Below are positions 28,706 to 37,060 of a stretch of 64,000 bases of DNA, piece after piece. Position 1 is the stretch's first letter, and each line of letters begins with the position of its first letter. Below the pieces are notes generated by a model. The model saw nothing but the letters and a program-made list of their open reading frames with translations, ran no database searches and had not been told where the DNA came from. Made by a program: the position numbers and the translations under genes. Origin of the DNA: CAWFZT01 sp963820415 (GTDB lineage Bacteria; Chloroflexota; Anaerolineae; Anaerolineales; Anaerolineaceae); NCBI GenBank assembly GCA_963820415.1, contig CAWFZT010000006.1, positions 372,001 to 436,000 of the forward strand, given 5' to 3'.

Positions 28706-29485
28706 ATGCCTTTAAAAGAGTTTCCTGAAATTATGTACCACATTCATATGAAAAAAGGTGATGTTGGTCGTTATGTTTTCCTGCCGGGTGATCCTGGCCG
28801 CAGTGAGAAAATCGCACAATATTTTGATGATCCCCACTTCGTAGCAAGCAACCGTGAATACGTTACTTACACCGGCACCCTGCTGGGCGAGAAAGTTTCT
28901 GTCACGTCTACCGGTATCGGATGCCCTTCGACCGCCATTGCGGTAGAAGAATTATGCATGCTTGGGGCCGACACGTTCATCCGCGTTGGCACCTCGGGTG
29001 GAATGCAGCCCGAGATCGTCCCCGGTGAGCTGGCGATCATTACTGCCGCCATCCGTGACGAAGGTACGACCCTGCATTACATGCCTCCCGAGTTCCCAGC
29101 CGTGGCAGACGTGGAAGTTGTCCTGGCGCTGCGTGAAGCGGCCGAAAAATTGGGAAATCCCCACCGCCTGGGGATCTCGCAGTCGAAAGATTTATTTTAT
29201 GGACAGCATCAGCCGGCGCGCATGCCGGTATCGGACCGCTTACAGGAACGTTGGAAGGCCTGGAAGATGGGTGGAGCAATTTGTTCTGAAATGGAGGCAG
29301 CCTCAATTTTTATCCTGAGCAGCATTTATCGTAAGCGAGCCGGTGGCATCATGCTGATCGGTGCCAACCAGGAGAGTAAAGACCCGAACGTGGGTCACGC
29401 TGAGTCGTTGGATGCTCTGCTTGCGACTGCAATTGCAGCAGTGAAGATCCTGATTGTCAAAGATCGGGCAGCCCAGGCTGCGTAG
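28706..29485 (+). CDS. Nucleoside phosphorylase, uridine phosphorylase type (copy 1)
   Basis: 259 residues of the PNP/UDP family. Phosphate and ribose site motifs: FLPGDPGRSEKI at the N-terminus, RVGTSGGMQ (about 93-101) and CSEMEAASIFI (ribose-binding Glu-Met-Glu). It should cleave a nucleoside with phosphate to free base and (deoxy)ribose 1-phosphate, the substrate of DeoB. Closest in feel to uridine phosphorylase, but base specificity is not certain. It lies 12 bases after ecfT and is clearly paralogous to the next gene. Confidence 0.88.
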   Translation: MPLKEFPEIMYHIHMKKGDVGRYVFLPGDPGRSEKIAQYFDDPHFVASNREYVTYTGTLLGEKVSVTSTGIGCPSTAIAVEELCMLGADTFIRVGTSGGMQPEIVPGELAIITAAIRDEGTTLHYMPPEFPAVADVEVVLALREAAEKLGNPHRLGISQSKDLFYGQHQPARMPVSDRLQERWKAWKMGGAICSEMEAASIFILSSIYRKRAGGIMLIGANQESKDPNVGHAESLDALLATAIAAVKILIVKDRAAQAA

Positions 29486-29499
29486 AATTGAGCTGATTT

Positions 29500-30294
29500 A
29501 TGGAACTGAATATCCAATACCATGTTCAGCTTCGGCCAGGTGATGTGGGTCGTTACGTGCTGCTGCCCGGTGATCCGGGACGTTGCAAGTTAATCGCTTC
29601 CTACTTCGAAGACGCCAAGTTTATAGTCCAGAACCGTGAATACGTTACTTACACTGGCACGCTGTTGGGTGAAAAGGTCTCTGTGACCTCCACCGGAATC
29701 GGCTGTCCATCCACTGCCATCGCAGTAGAAGAATTATGCTGCGTTGGAGCTGACACATTCATCCGAGTAGGCACCTCGGGCGGAATGCAGCCAAATATCA
29801 AAACCGGCGATGTGGCCGTACTTACCGGCTCCATTCGAGATGAAGGCACTACCTTTCATTACATGCCAGTAGAGTTCCCGGCTGTTGCGGACCTGGATGT
29901 GGTGCTGGCCCTTCGTGAAGGGGCGAGGAAAGCTGGGATTCCCTTTCACCTGGGTATTTCACAGTCAAAGGATTCCTTCTACGGCGAGGTTGAGCCCGAT
30001 CGCATGCCAGTAGACAAACGACTGCATGAGCGCTGGAAGGCCTGGGTGGCTGGAGGAGCGATCTGCTCAGAAATGGAAGCAGCCTCCATCTTTGTCCTGT
30101 CCAGCATTTATCGCAAACGCGCCGGGGGCGTTATGCTGATGGCGAAACTGGATCTGGGTGATGGAGATCATTTTGATAAAGACAGTGGGAATAATATGGA
30201 AATGTTTGACATCAACCGCGTAATTAAGGTGGCAATCGAAGGATTAAAAGATACTGATCGTGCAGGATCGGAAAAGCAGATAATAACTCAGTAA
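29500..30294 (+). CDS. Nucleoside phosphorylase, uridine phosphorylase type (copy 2)
   Basis: 264 residues, a tandem paralogue of the preceding enzyme with all the same motifs (LLPGDPGRCKLI, RVGTSGGMQPN, CSEMEAASIFV). The two differ mainly after about residue 215, where this copy has KLDLGDGDHFDKDSGNN in place of GANQESKDPNVGHAES. That tail contributes to the active site lid in this family, so the copies may prefer different bases or sugars. Fourteen bases separate them. Confidence 0.88.
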   Translation: MELNIQYHVQLRPGDVGRYVLLPGDPGRCKLIASYFEDAKFIVQNREYVTYTGTLLGEKVSVTSTGIGCPSTAIAVEELCCVGADTFIRVGTSGGMQPNIKTGDVAVLTGSIRDEGTTFHYMPVEFPAVADLDVVLALREGARKAGIPFHLGISQSKDSFYGEVEPDRMPVDKRLHERWKAWVAGGAICSEMEAASIFVLSSIYRKRAGGVMLMAKLDLGDGDHFDKDSGNNMEMFDINRVIKVAIEGLKDTDRAGSEKQIITQ

Positions 30295-30358
30295 CCATCT
30301 CCAGGCTTCGCGCATAGGATTAGAAATAAATATCCGGAGATGTGCCAAACGAATTGGG

Positions 30359-30389
30359 GTGTCATCCTGCCTGACCGTCAGGATGACAC
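30359..30389 (+). terminator. Hairpin after the nucleoside phosphorylase genes
   Basis: GTGTCATCCTG (30359-30369) and CAGGATGACAC (30379-30389) make a perfect 11-bp stem with a 9-base loop. There is no T-run after it, so termination is uncertain; it could be a REP-like palindrome or a 3'-end stabiliser. It separates the ECF/phosphorylase operon from the MFS gene. Confidence 0.45.
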
Positions 30390-30477
30390 TCCCAGATTTG
30401 ATGAAAAATTCAATCCACATCGACACGTGTTGGTGGAGGGCTTTGTATTTATCTAAATTAATATGGACATTGGATAA

Positions 30478-31776
30478 ATGGACATGCTAAGCAGTGACCT
30501 TCAGGAAATCTCACAAAAATTCCCTGAGTATGCCGAAAAAGTCAGCCAGAATCACACCTGGAACTTTATTTTCTTAATGCTTGATTCGTCTTGTTTTTCG
30601 TTTTCTGTAGCATTATTATCTGTAGATACCATTTTGCCATACTTCATTACGCATCTAACGGATGCGCGGGTTTGGGTTGGAGTGGTATCTGCGTTATATT
30701 TTTGGGGATTTTATTTTCCGCAAATCATTGGCGCCTATATTGCTAATAAAAAACCATTGCGTAAATGGACAATATTCTGGATTGCGATTGCTGAGCGGGC
30801 GGGCATTCTGATGATTGCTTTACTCGTTCAGGTATCCCACTTACTGACTAAATCAGAAACCCTGGCATTATTCTTAGTGGCATATGCAATTTTTGCAGTA
30901 ACCAATGGTCTGATTGGCCCGGCATATGCCGACTTCATTAGTAAGAGTATTAACCGTAATCGAGGCACCTTTTATGGAGCCACGAATGCATTAAGCGGTT
31001 TGATAGGTTTTGGGGCTTCGCTTTTCGCTCAGCAAATGCTGGACAGGTATACTTTCCCCATCAACTTGCAGATTATGTTTTGGGTAGCATTCGCCAGTTC
31101 TTTCATCTCTCCATTCTTGATGGCAAATTTTCGTGAAATCCCTTACCCCATTAAGCGAAAGGTTGAAACTGTCAAAGAGTTCGTCCAAAAAATCCCCAGC
31201 ACCCTAGTCAAATATCCTGTTTTTGCTCGATATTTAGCAATTCGTTCTCTCATCGGGGTCGGTTTGATGGCAAATTCATTTTATGCCATTTATTCCATGA
31301 AAAATTTCAACCTGACAGAAGGTGTTCTGGGTATATACACGATGATTATTTTACTCACACAAAGTGTGTTGGGGGTTATCTGGGGGCGGATTGGCGATCG
31401 TTTTGGTTTCAAACTGGTATACATCCTGGCAACCGCCTTTTTGGGAGCGCAAGCTTTCATCGCTCTAACCGCCCGCCAACCCTGGCTGTTTTATATTGTG
31501 TTTTTTTGTATTGGTGGCATTGTTGGCGCGACCCGGGTCAGTGATACGAATATATTATTCGAGATTGCTCCACCGGATGAGACGAGCCGCTTTATAGGTA
31601 TCACAAATACCCTGATCTCACCTGTTCTGGCAATCGCCCCACTGGTTGCAGGATTGTTAATTGATCATATTTCATATCCAGCTTTATTTACAGTGGACTT
31701 TATCATCGTAATTATTGCATTTGTCACGACTGTTTTCTGGCTTCCTGACCCGCGCCGGATCAAAAAGCAATCCTAG
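30478..31776 (+). CDS. Major facilitator superfamily transporter
   Basis: 432 residues, about 12 membrane helices in two halves with a cytoplasmic loop around residues 215-240 (REIPYPIKRKVETVKEF). GRIGDRFGFKLVY is the MFS loop 2-3/8-9 motif. Other residues do not tell me the substrate. A role in nucleoside or base movement would suit the neighbours but is inference. It converges on the DUF296 gene with only about 70 bases between. Confidence 0.85.
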   Translation: MDMLSSDLQEISQKFPEYAEKVSQNHTWNFIFLMLDSSCFSFSVALLSVDTILPYFITHLTDARVWVGVVSALYFWGFYFPQIIGAYIANKKPLRKWTIFWIAIAERAGILMIALLVQVSHLLTKSETLALFLVAYAIFAVTNGLIGPAYADFISKSINRNRGTFYGATNALSGLIGFGASLFAQQMLDRYTFPINLQIMFWVAFASSFISPFLMANFREIPYPIKRKVETVKEFVQKIPSTLVKYPVFARYLAIRSLIGVGLMANSFYAIYSMKNFNLTEGVLGIYTMIILLTQSVLGVIWGRIGDRFGFKLVYILATAFLGAQAFIALTARQPWLFYIVFFCIGGIVGATRVSDTNILFEIAPPDETSRFIGITNTLISPVLAIAPLVAGLLIDHISYPALFTVDFIIVIIAFVTTVFWLPDPRRIKKQS

Positions 31777-31847
31777 CCAGGTCGTTCGATAAAATTTGGA
31801 TATAAAAAAGCCGGGTGATAATGGCTGATTTGGCCCGAACTTTTCGA

Positions 31848-32252
31848 TTAATGGTTATCCCTCTTTTTTGGCGCCAACTCGTCATAACTGGTCTCTGGAT
31901 CAATTGGACGCTCAAATACCCAATCTTCCAACTCGCCAAGGACAATTTCTGCGGTCGTGTAGATCAGGCAGCCGTCCTGCAAATGTCCACCGGTGGTCGT
32001 GCCGCTCGAATCGGAAATAGAGATATGTAGGTGAGGGCCATCGGAACCCAACGTCCCAACCAAAGAGACGATCTCGAACTTTCCCTCCAGGATCGTCGTT
32101 CCTGGTTGGTTGGCCAGACGCAGTGCTGCCAGGCGCAGGCTTCCAACACAGGTCAAGATCAACCCGGCTTGCAACTTGTTCTGATGGGTAAAGGACACCA
32201 ACGACTGTTTTAAATCATCTCCCGGGTGCAGCCTGATCGGGTAAATTTTCAT
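31848..32252 (-). CDS. PPC/DUF296 domain protein under a cobalamin riboswitch
   Basis: 134 residues, a single PPC (plants and prokaryotes conserved, DUF296) domain: LKQSLVSFTHQNKLQAGLILTCVGSL at the start, GPHLHISISDSSGTTTGGHLQDG (conserved HxH and GGHL) and TAEIVLGEL near the end. The fold trimerises; bacterial members have no firm function. AGAGGAAA precedes the ATG at 32252. An in-frame ATG at 32279 is an alternative, with GGAAGGGG from the riboswitch hairpin as its binding site. The leader carries a complete cobalamin aptamer, a strong hint that this protein has a cobalamin-related job. Confidence 0.85.
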   Translation of the reverse strand: MKIYPIRLHPGDDLKQSLVSFTHQNKLQAGLILTCVGSLRLAALRLANQPGTTILEGKFEIVSLVGTLGSDGPHLHISISDSSGTTTGGHLQDGCLIYTTAEIVLGELEDWVFERPIDPETSYDELAPKKRDNH

Positions 32253-32287
32253 ATTGCATTTTCCTCTTGTTTCATCCATTTTTGGAA

Positions 32288-32312
32288 CGCCCCTTCCTGG
32301 CAGAAAGAGGCG
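32288..32312 (-). promoter_or_regulatory. Expression-platform hairpin of the second cobalamin riboswitch
   Basis: CGCCTCTTTCT-GCC-AGGAAGGGGCG: an 11-bp stem (two G-U pairs) homologous to the cobT terminator. The T-run that follows the cobT copy is replaced here by TTCCAAAAA, so it cannot work as a normal intrinsic terminator. The AGGAAGGGG arm lies about 10 bases before an in-frame ATG (32279), so it may hide a ribosome binding site instead. Confidence 0.55.
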
Positions 32313-32356
32313 CTGGACGTACAACTACTTACACCTCTTTCAACGAAGGTGAATAG

Positions 32357-32484
32357 TACAATCTAGGCGGTCGACCTGGCTTGCGCAGTCGTCAGACTGG
32401 CTCACAGTTGCGTGACAACGCCGGACTTGCACCGGCTTCGCCATTTCTACCCGTGACATCCAGGACAACGTGTACCTTAATTGG
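32357..32484 (-). promoter_or_regulatory. Second cobalamin riboswitch, upstream of the DUF296 gene
   Basis: Minus-strand core GAAGCCGGTGCAAGTCCGGC, GTTGTCACGCAACTGTGAGCC and GACTGCGCAAGCCAGG match the cobT aptamer almost base for base, with scattered substitutions (TCCCGCAAC has become TCACGCAAC). The outer stem CAATTAAGG/CCTAGATTG is weaker than in the first copy. It precedes a single gene. The duplication of a whole riboswitch 12 kb away suggests the regulatory module was copied within the genome or both derive from a shared ancestor. Confidence 0.88.
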
Positions 32485-32695
32485 GCTACTTGATCATAAT
32501 GTTGGAGTTTACCACTCCAGAGGGAGAAAATCGGGGGTATTAAGTTTCAAACTGTTGCAGCACTCAAGAAAAAACCGGGCTTAACAAAGACCAGACTTTG
32601 GTATTGCCACCCCGGGTGAAGATGCCAGCAGTTGCGCTGCTGGACAGATAGCTCGCAATGCAACTGCAAGCTATCAAGGGTTGCCCCGCAGGATT
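32485..32695. other. Non-coding stretch between riboswitch and methyltransferase gene
   Basis: No gene is visible. At 32624-32647 it contains AGCAGTTGCGCTGCTGGACA followed by GATAGC, which recurs with one or two changes at 33323-33346. Similar CAGTTGCGCTG pieces occur near 24745 and, inverted, near 38254. These look like scattered copies of a short palindromic repeat. Confidence 0.35.
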
Positions 32696-33145
32696 TTATA
32701 TCCACCGCCGGGTTTTCTTCCGGTAGGAGTCCCATTGGTCGCCAAACTGACCGGCCAGCATTTTCTCTTCTATCCTGATAAAGAGCCGGTCGATGAGGAG
32801 AATAAAAATAGCGACGACCAGGTACGGCAACAGCGATCTGAGTAGAATAGCAATCCCGATCAGAATCAACGCGAACCCTAAATACATTGGGTTGCGGCTG
32901 ATCTGATAGACCCCCTCTGTCACCAGGGTAGAAGATTGGGCAAAGGGTTTGACCGTGGTGTGAGCTTGATGGAAAGCCCGGTCAGCGTTCAGGTTAAGCA
33001 GGATCCCCAAAGCCAGCGGCAGGAGGCCCAGCAGGTTCCAGAAAGGCTGGAAAACCCAAATAATGGGGAAAAGTAAACCCAGCCCCAACATAACCAGGAT
33101 AGAGATGAGCAAATAAGCGGGAGGGAAAATTTTTTTGGCGGCCAT
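32696..33145 (-). CDS. Isoprenylcysteine methyltransferase-like membrane protein
   Basis: 149 residues with four to five membrane helices. The C-terminal half has the ICMT/PEMT-type SAM-binding pattern: TEGVYQISRNPMYLGFALILIG followed by RLFIRIEEKMLAGQFGDQWDSYRKKTRRW. It methylates an unknown substrate (lipid or protein end). The start at 33145 is chosen for AAGGAG eight bases upstream; seven more residues are open before it. Confidence 0.82.
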   Translation of the reverse strand: MAAKKIFPPAYLLISILVMLGLGLLFPIIWVFQPFWNLLGLLPLALGILLNLNADRAFHQAHTTVKPFAQSSTLVTEGVYQISRNPMYLGFALILIGIAILLRSLLPYLVVAIFILLIDRLFIRIEEKMLAGQFGDQWDSYRKKTRRWI

Positions 33146-33395
33146 AATGACTCCTTCATCAATCAATTCCAGGTGGACCTTTTTAAAGACCCGGTCAGGC
33201 AGGAATGTGCCCTATTTCTCATGCCCTGGCTTTCCTGATAGTAGCAAATCATTGTGAATATTTTGTGAATAACTTGGGGAAACTTTATGAAGAAGTAAGC
33301 CCAGGTAAGTGTACAGATCCCCAACAGTTACGCTGCTGGACAGATAGCCTGTGGGCCAGTAAACAGGCTGATCTCTATTTCTGGGGAAGCTGCAA

Positions 33396-33665
33396 TTATT
33401 GATAGTGGTATCTGGCCTGTAAGAAATCGACCCGGTCATCTCGTACAAGGTATACCATGCGATGCTCTTGGGTCAATCTTCTCGACCAGGCGCCCGGGGT
33501 CAGGTATTTTAAGGGTTCCGGCTTTCCAATTCCTTCAAAAGGGTCACGCAAGATGGCTTCGATCATATCGAACGCCCTTAGCGCAAGCTTGCGCTGAGAG
33601 CGTTGGGTTTCCACCCAGTAACGCAAGTCTTCGACGAACTCGGGCTGGAATACCGCCAGGCGCAT
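33396..33665 (-). CDS. yoeB: YoeB/Txe-type toxin
   Basis: 89 residues of the RelE/ParE superfamily, YoeB branch: a ribosome-dependent mRNA endonuclease in known members. Family features: EFVEDLRYWVETQRSQRKLALR, the DPFEGIGKPEPLKYL motif, WSRRLTQEHRMVYLV and the C-terminal ARYHYQ with the conserved histidine and tyrosine. It starts three bases after the antitoxin gene stop. Confidence 0.88.
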   Translation of the reverse strand: MRLAVFQPEFVEDLRYWVETQRSQRKLALRAFDMIEAILRDPFEGIGKPEPLKYLTPGAWSRRLTQEHRMVYLVRDDRVDFLQARYHYQ

Positions 33666-33668
33666 TTT

Positions 33669-33947
33669 TTACTCAAGATTGACCTCACCCCGCAATGCCG
33701 CTACGGTTTGAAAGTCGCCCTGGTTTTTCAACGCCCGGCCTAACGCGGAAAGGAGGCGCTCAGCATTGGCGGGAGAACGCAGCAGGTAAGCTGTCTCCAT
33801 CAGGCTTTCCAACTCAGAGGCAGCAATCATGGCTACTTCTTCTTCTCCTCGGCGCTGAATCACTACAACCTCACGGTTATGGGTTACCTGATCCAAAAGT
33901 TTGGCGAGTCCATCGCGGGCCTGCGTGTAAGTTATATGAATGGTCAT
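33669..33947 (-). CDS. yefM: YefM/Phd-type antitoxin
   Basis: 92 residues starting MTIHITYTQARDGLAKLLDQV. The N-terminal Phd/YefM DNA-binding fold (REVVVIQRRGEEEVAMIAASELESLMET) is followed by a helical tail that should wrap the toxin. The start at 33947 matches the family and follows a GAGGAAGAAATG stretch; the frame is open 18 codons further. It probably autoregulates with its toxin. Confidence 0.88.
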   Translation of the reverse strand: MTIHITYTQARDGLAKLLDQVTHNREVVVIQRRGEEEVAMIAASELESLMETAYLLRSPANAERLLSALGRALKNQGDFQTVAALRGEVNLE

Positions 33948-33997
33948 TTCTTCCTCTTTATTGTACAGACTTACTGTACAACTAATTAGATAATTTG

Positions 33998-35329
33998 TCA
34001 ACCAGCCATATCCTCAAAATAAATCGGGTTGGAAATCAAGGCCGGCAGCCTGGGTAATCCGGGCAAGAAAGATCGCAAAATCTCAATCCGGGCAAACCCC
34101 GCCGTCTCCAACTGGTAGCTGGACCGGAAGCTTCCGGCAGCCGGCGCTTCCAGGATGGGCACGCTCTGGCGCCCAGTGACCACCTGCACGATGTCCCCGG
34201 CCAGCAAACCCTCCGCTCTGATCTGAAGCTCCTGGATCCTGGGCCAGGACACCGTGTCGCCAAGGATGGCCCCTGACGGGCCGGCGCTCAACTCCAGGCC
34301 GGGACCATCAGGTGCAAAAGTGACATAGGCGTGACCCTGTCTCAGCGCCGAAAGTATATCGCTCGGGTTGGAGGACATGGCGTACACACACGTTGTCGGC
34401 CCACCTACGAACTGAAAGAGGGTATCCCGGTGGTAATCGCTTCCGCCGCAGATGGGGACCTTTTTCCCGGCCGTGAGCAGACCCTGCCACAGGTCCATCG
34501 CCCGCAGGTTGGACTCCTGCATAGGACCGTTCCAGACTTCCAGGCAGTCAAAAGGCAAGCTGTCCAAATCAAACAGGAATTCACAGTCAGGGTCGAAGGG
34601 ATGGTTGACGGTAATCAGGGCCCCGCGTTCCCGGGCGGAGTCAAAACGAGCCCGGATTTCTTCCTGCGTATTGGCTGCAAAGGGAACGTCATAGGGTTTT
34701 TCCACCCCCAAAAAGTTGGCGTGCCCTCGAAAATGGGTCCATTCCAGGCCTGGGATCAAGGTAAGCCCCGGCACCTGGGGCAAAGCAGCCTTTGACACCA
34801 TCTGGTTGTGATCGGTGATGGCCAGGAAATCCAATCCATGGCGTCGAGCGTGCCAGGCCAGCTCCTCTGCGGTGAGGACGCCGTCTGACGACAGTGTGTG
34901 TGCATGCAGATCGCCTTTGAGTAGCTGCTTTTGCTTGAGGGTAAACGTCAGCTCGTAGGATACGCTTACTCCTTCGGTCGCTACTTTGTAAGCCCCCACT
35001 AAAATTTGCCATTCCCCGGGAACCAGCGGGCAGGGAACGTAACCGGGGGTGGCGTGGGTTTCATCGAGATAAATTTCTGACTTGTCCGAGCCTGAGGCTC
35101 CCACCTGGACGCCATCAGGAGCGATAAGTCCCAGGTCGATAATATTAACCTCCTGGCTCGCCACAAAGCGCCCGTTTGCCACCCCGACCTCTTGTTTATA
35201 CTGGTGTTCATATCGATAGTTAAGGGATAGGGACGCCGTGTCGGAAGGCATGCTAAATGGGAGGGTGAAATAAGTGCCCGCCCTGGCGTGCTCGATGAAG
35301 AGGTGCAAGGTTAGCTTATTATTATGCAT
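33998..35329 (-). CDS. PHP-domain metal-dependent hydrolase (CehA/McbA-like)
   Basis: 443 residues. An N-terminal beta-sandwich region (about 1-135) precedes a PHP domain with the metal-binding motifs GDLHAHTLSSDG, AITDHNQM, THFRGHANFLG, ITVNHPFDPD and GGSDYHRD. A C-terminal beta domain follows. This layout matches CehA/McbA-type metallohydrolases that act on phosphate or carbamate esters. The actual substrate is not known and no partner gene is nearby. A 50-base gap separates it from yefM. Confidence 0.85.
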   Translation of the reverse strand: MHNNKLTLHLFIEHARAGTYFTLPFSMPSDTASLSLNYRYEHQYKQEVGVANGRFVASQEVNIIDLGLIAPDGVQVGASGSDKSEIYLDETHATPGYVPCPLVPGEWQILVGAYKVATEGVSVSYELTFTLKQKQLLKGDLHAHTLSSDGVLTAEELAWHARRHGLDFLAITDHNQMVSKAALPQVPGLTLIPGLEWTHFRGHANFLGVEKPYDVPFAANTQEEIRARFDSARERGALITVNHPFDPDCEFLFDLDSLPFDCLEVWNGPMQESNLRAMDLWQGLLTAGKKVPICGGSDYHRDTLFQFVGGPTTCVYAMSSNPSDILSALRQGHAYVTFAPDGPGLELSAGPSGAILGDTVSWPRIQELQIRAEGLLAGDIVQVVTGRQSVPILEAPAAGSFRSSYQLETAGFARIEILRSFLPGLPRLPALISNPIYFEDMAG

Positions 35330-35549
35330 GGTGGGAGGCTCTCCTGTACAAATTTCCAGTTCGATAAGGGTATGTATAAATGTGTCAGACCCATTTTACA
35401 ACGAATTTAAGTGGTAAGATTCTGGCTAGTAAAAAGTATTCCATTTAGAGCACCCAGATCGTGACGAACAAACTCACACCGAGGCAAATCCTGTAGAGGA
35501 TCGTCTACTATGGATATCAACTACTGTCGGATAATAGATTGAATTACTG

Positions 35550-36723
35550 ATGAAACTTTGGAAAAACCTTTTCCTCCTTATTGTTTACGGATTACTCATC
35601 GGCGCCGTCCTCATTGATCCGCAGCCAGCCATGGCGCAGAGCCCGGCGGAACCGTATCAGGGCCTGCCGCTGTGTCTGCCGGATGTTTATCTAAGCCAAC
35701 CCACGGACTGCTTGCTGCTTGGGCCAGCCAAGAACTCTCACCGATATGGCCAGGAATGGGGAGTTCTTTCCCCCCAGGCCCCTGCCGGCTGCCCATCCTG
35801 CCCCGGGTTTGGTGAACAGCCCGGTCAAGATCGCCAAACTAAACGGTGACCCGCTTGAGCCGGCGAAAATTTTCAACAGCCTGGATGATGCTGTGGCGGG
35901 CGATAGTCCTGCGCAAACTATCCCGGCCGGGCGCGGGCTGCACTATGTTTCCTACGTTGCGGAAGCCCTGGTCAACGGAAAGGCATATGTCGAGTTGAAA
36001 AGCGGTGAATGGATGCGGGCTTCGCCGGCCGGATTTTCATCGTTCCAGGGATTGTTGTTCTCAAAAACCCCTGCGTCCGCTTTCGGATGGGTCATCGATA
36101 ACATTAAGGCGCGCTCGGCCCCCAGTTTTACTGCTCCGGAAGTCGGAGATATCATCTACAGCCAGACGCCTGTTCAAATCTTCGAAATCACTGAAAAAGA
36201 CGGTATGGAGTGGTATCAGATTGGCAAGAACCAATGGGTGCCTCACCTCAAGGCGCGGCGGGCGCGCGTCGATACCACCCCGCCGCAAGGGGTGACAGGC
36301 GACCGCTGGATTACGATAGACCTGTATGATCAAATTGCACTGGTTTACGATAACCGCCAACTGGTGTTTGCCACGCTCGTATCCACCGGCGTGGCACCCC
36401 TCTACACCCGCCCAGGTTTGTTCCATATTATTCAGAAAAAGCCTTTGGAGACGATGAGCGGGGCATTCGATGCGGATAAAATGGATTACTACTATCTCGA
36501 AGATGTGCCCTGGACGATGTATTTCGATGAGAACCGCGCCTTGCACGGCGCTTACTGGCGGCCCTGGTTTGGCGTAGCGGGGACACATGGCTGTGTCAAC
36601 TTCTCGCTGGGTGACGCCAACTGGTTATTCCAGTGGGCGAAAGAGGGCGACCAGGTGTACGTTTGGGACCCCTCGGGTCAAACCCCCACCGATCCAAAAT
36701 TTTATGGAGCGGGCGGCGCATAG
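35550..36723 (+). CDS. L,D-transpeptidase with signal peptide (one frame break)
   Basis: About 390 residues after correcting one extra base near 35726 (between CLLLGPA and RTLTDMARNGEFF). The N-terminus MKLWKNLFLLIVYGLLIGAV ends in an Ala-x-Ala cleavage site (PAMAQS). A middle region with SH3-like character (ARSAPSFTAPEVGDIIYSQ) precedes the YkuD catalytic domain from DRWITIDLYDQIALVYDNRQ, with HGAYWRPWFG and the nucleophile motif GTHGCVNFS. It should cross-link peptidoglycan or attach proteins in the cell envelope. The 220 bases upstream hold no gene. Confidence 0.88.
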
Positions 36724-36742
36724 GAAGGGGAAACCCGGCGTT

Positions 36743-37060
36743 TCAATGGGTTGAGCGGTTGGGCCATATAAGCGGGAAGTAGAAATTATAGCGGGGGAAT
36801 AGGGAGATCAGCGCCAGGTAACCCGGCCAGAAACCGGCATCCATGACATAACTACCGCTCTCGGATCGCCCGGTGGTGGACTGGCTGAGCGTGCCGGTGA
36901 GGGAATAATTCTGTGAAGACATGCTGCCTCCGCCCATGCCTAACACGCTCCACGGGATCTGGTAATGGACTGACGCCATGCCGCGGCTGCCTGCGGCAGC
37001 GGCGGTAACCAACGCCGCCGCCAGGAGAATCAAAAGGAATTTCCTATAGGATGGTCTCAT
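36743..37060 (-). CDS. Small secreted protein
   Basis: 105 residues: signal peptide MRPSYRKFLLILLAAALVTA, then a beta-rich part with SMSSQNYSLTGTLSQSTTG and YVMDAGFWPGY. This pattern (gapped NYSLTGTLSQ ... GFWP) recurs in secreted proteins of Anaerolineae as far as I know, with no known function. The ATG overlaps the stop of the metal-binding-motif gene upstream (ATGA), so the two are translated together and perhaps act together. Confidence 0.65.
   Translation of the reverse strand: MRPSYRKFLLILLAAALVTAAAAGSRGMASVHYQIPWSVLGMGGGSMSSQNYSLTGTLSQSTTGRSESGSYVMDAGFWPGYLALISLFPRYNFYFPLIWPNRSTH

Noticed and set aside
30359..30389. Classic intrinsic terminator after the phosphorylase genes
   Set aside because: The stem is perfect but no U tract follows, so it is kept only as a low-confidence hairpin.
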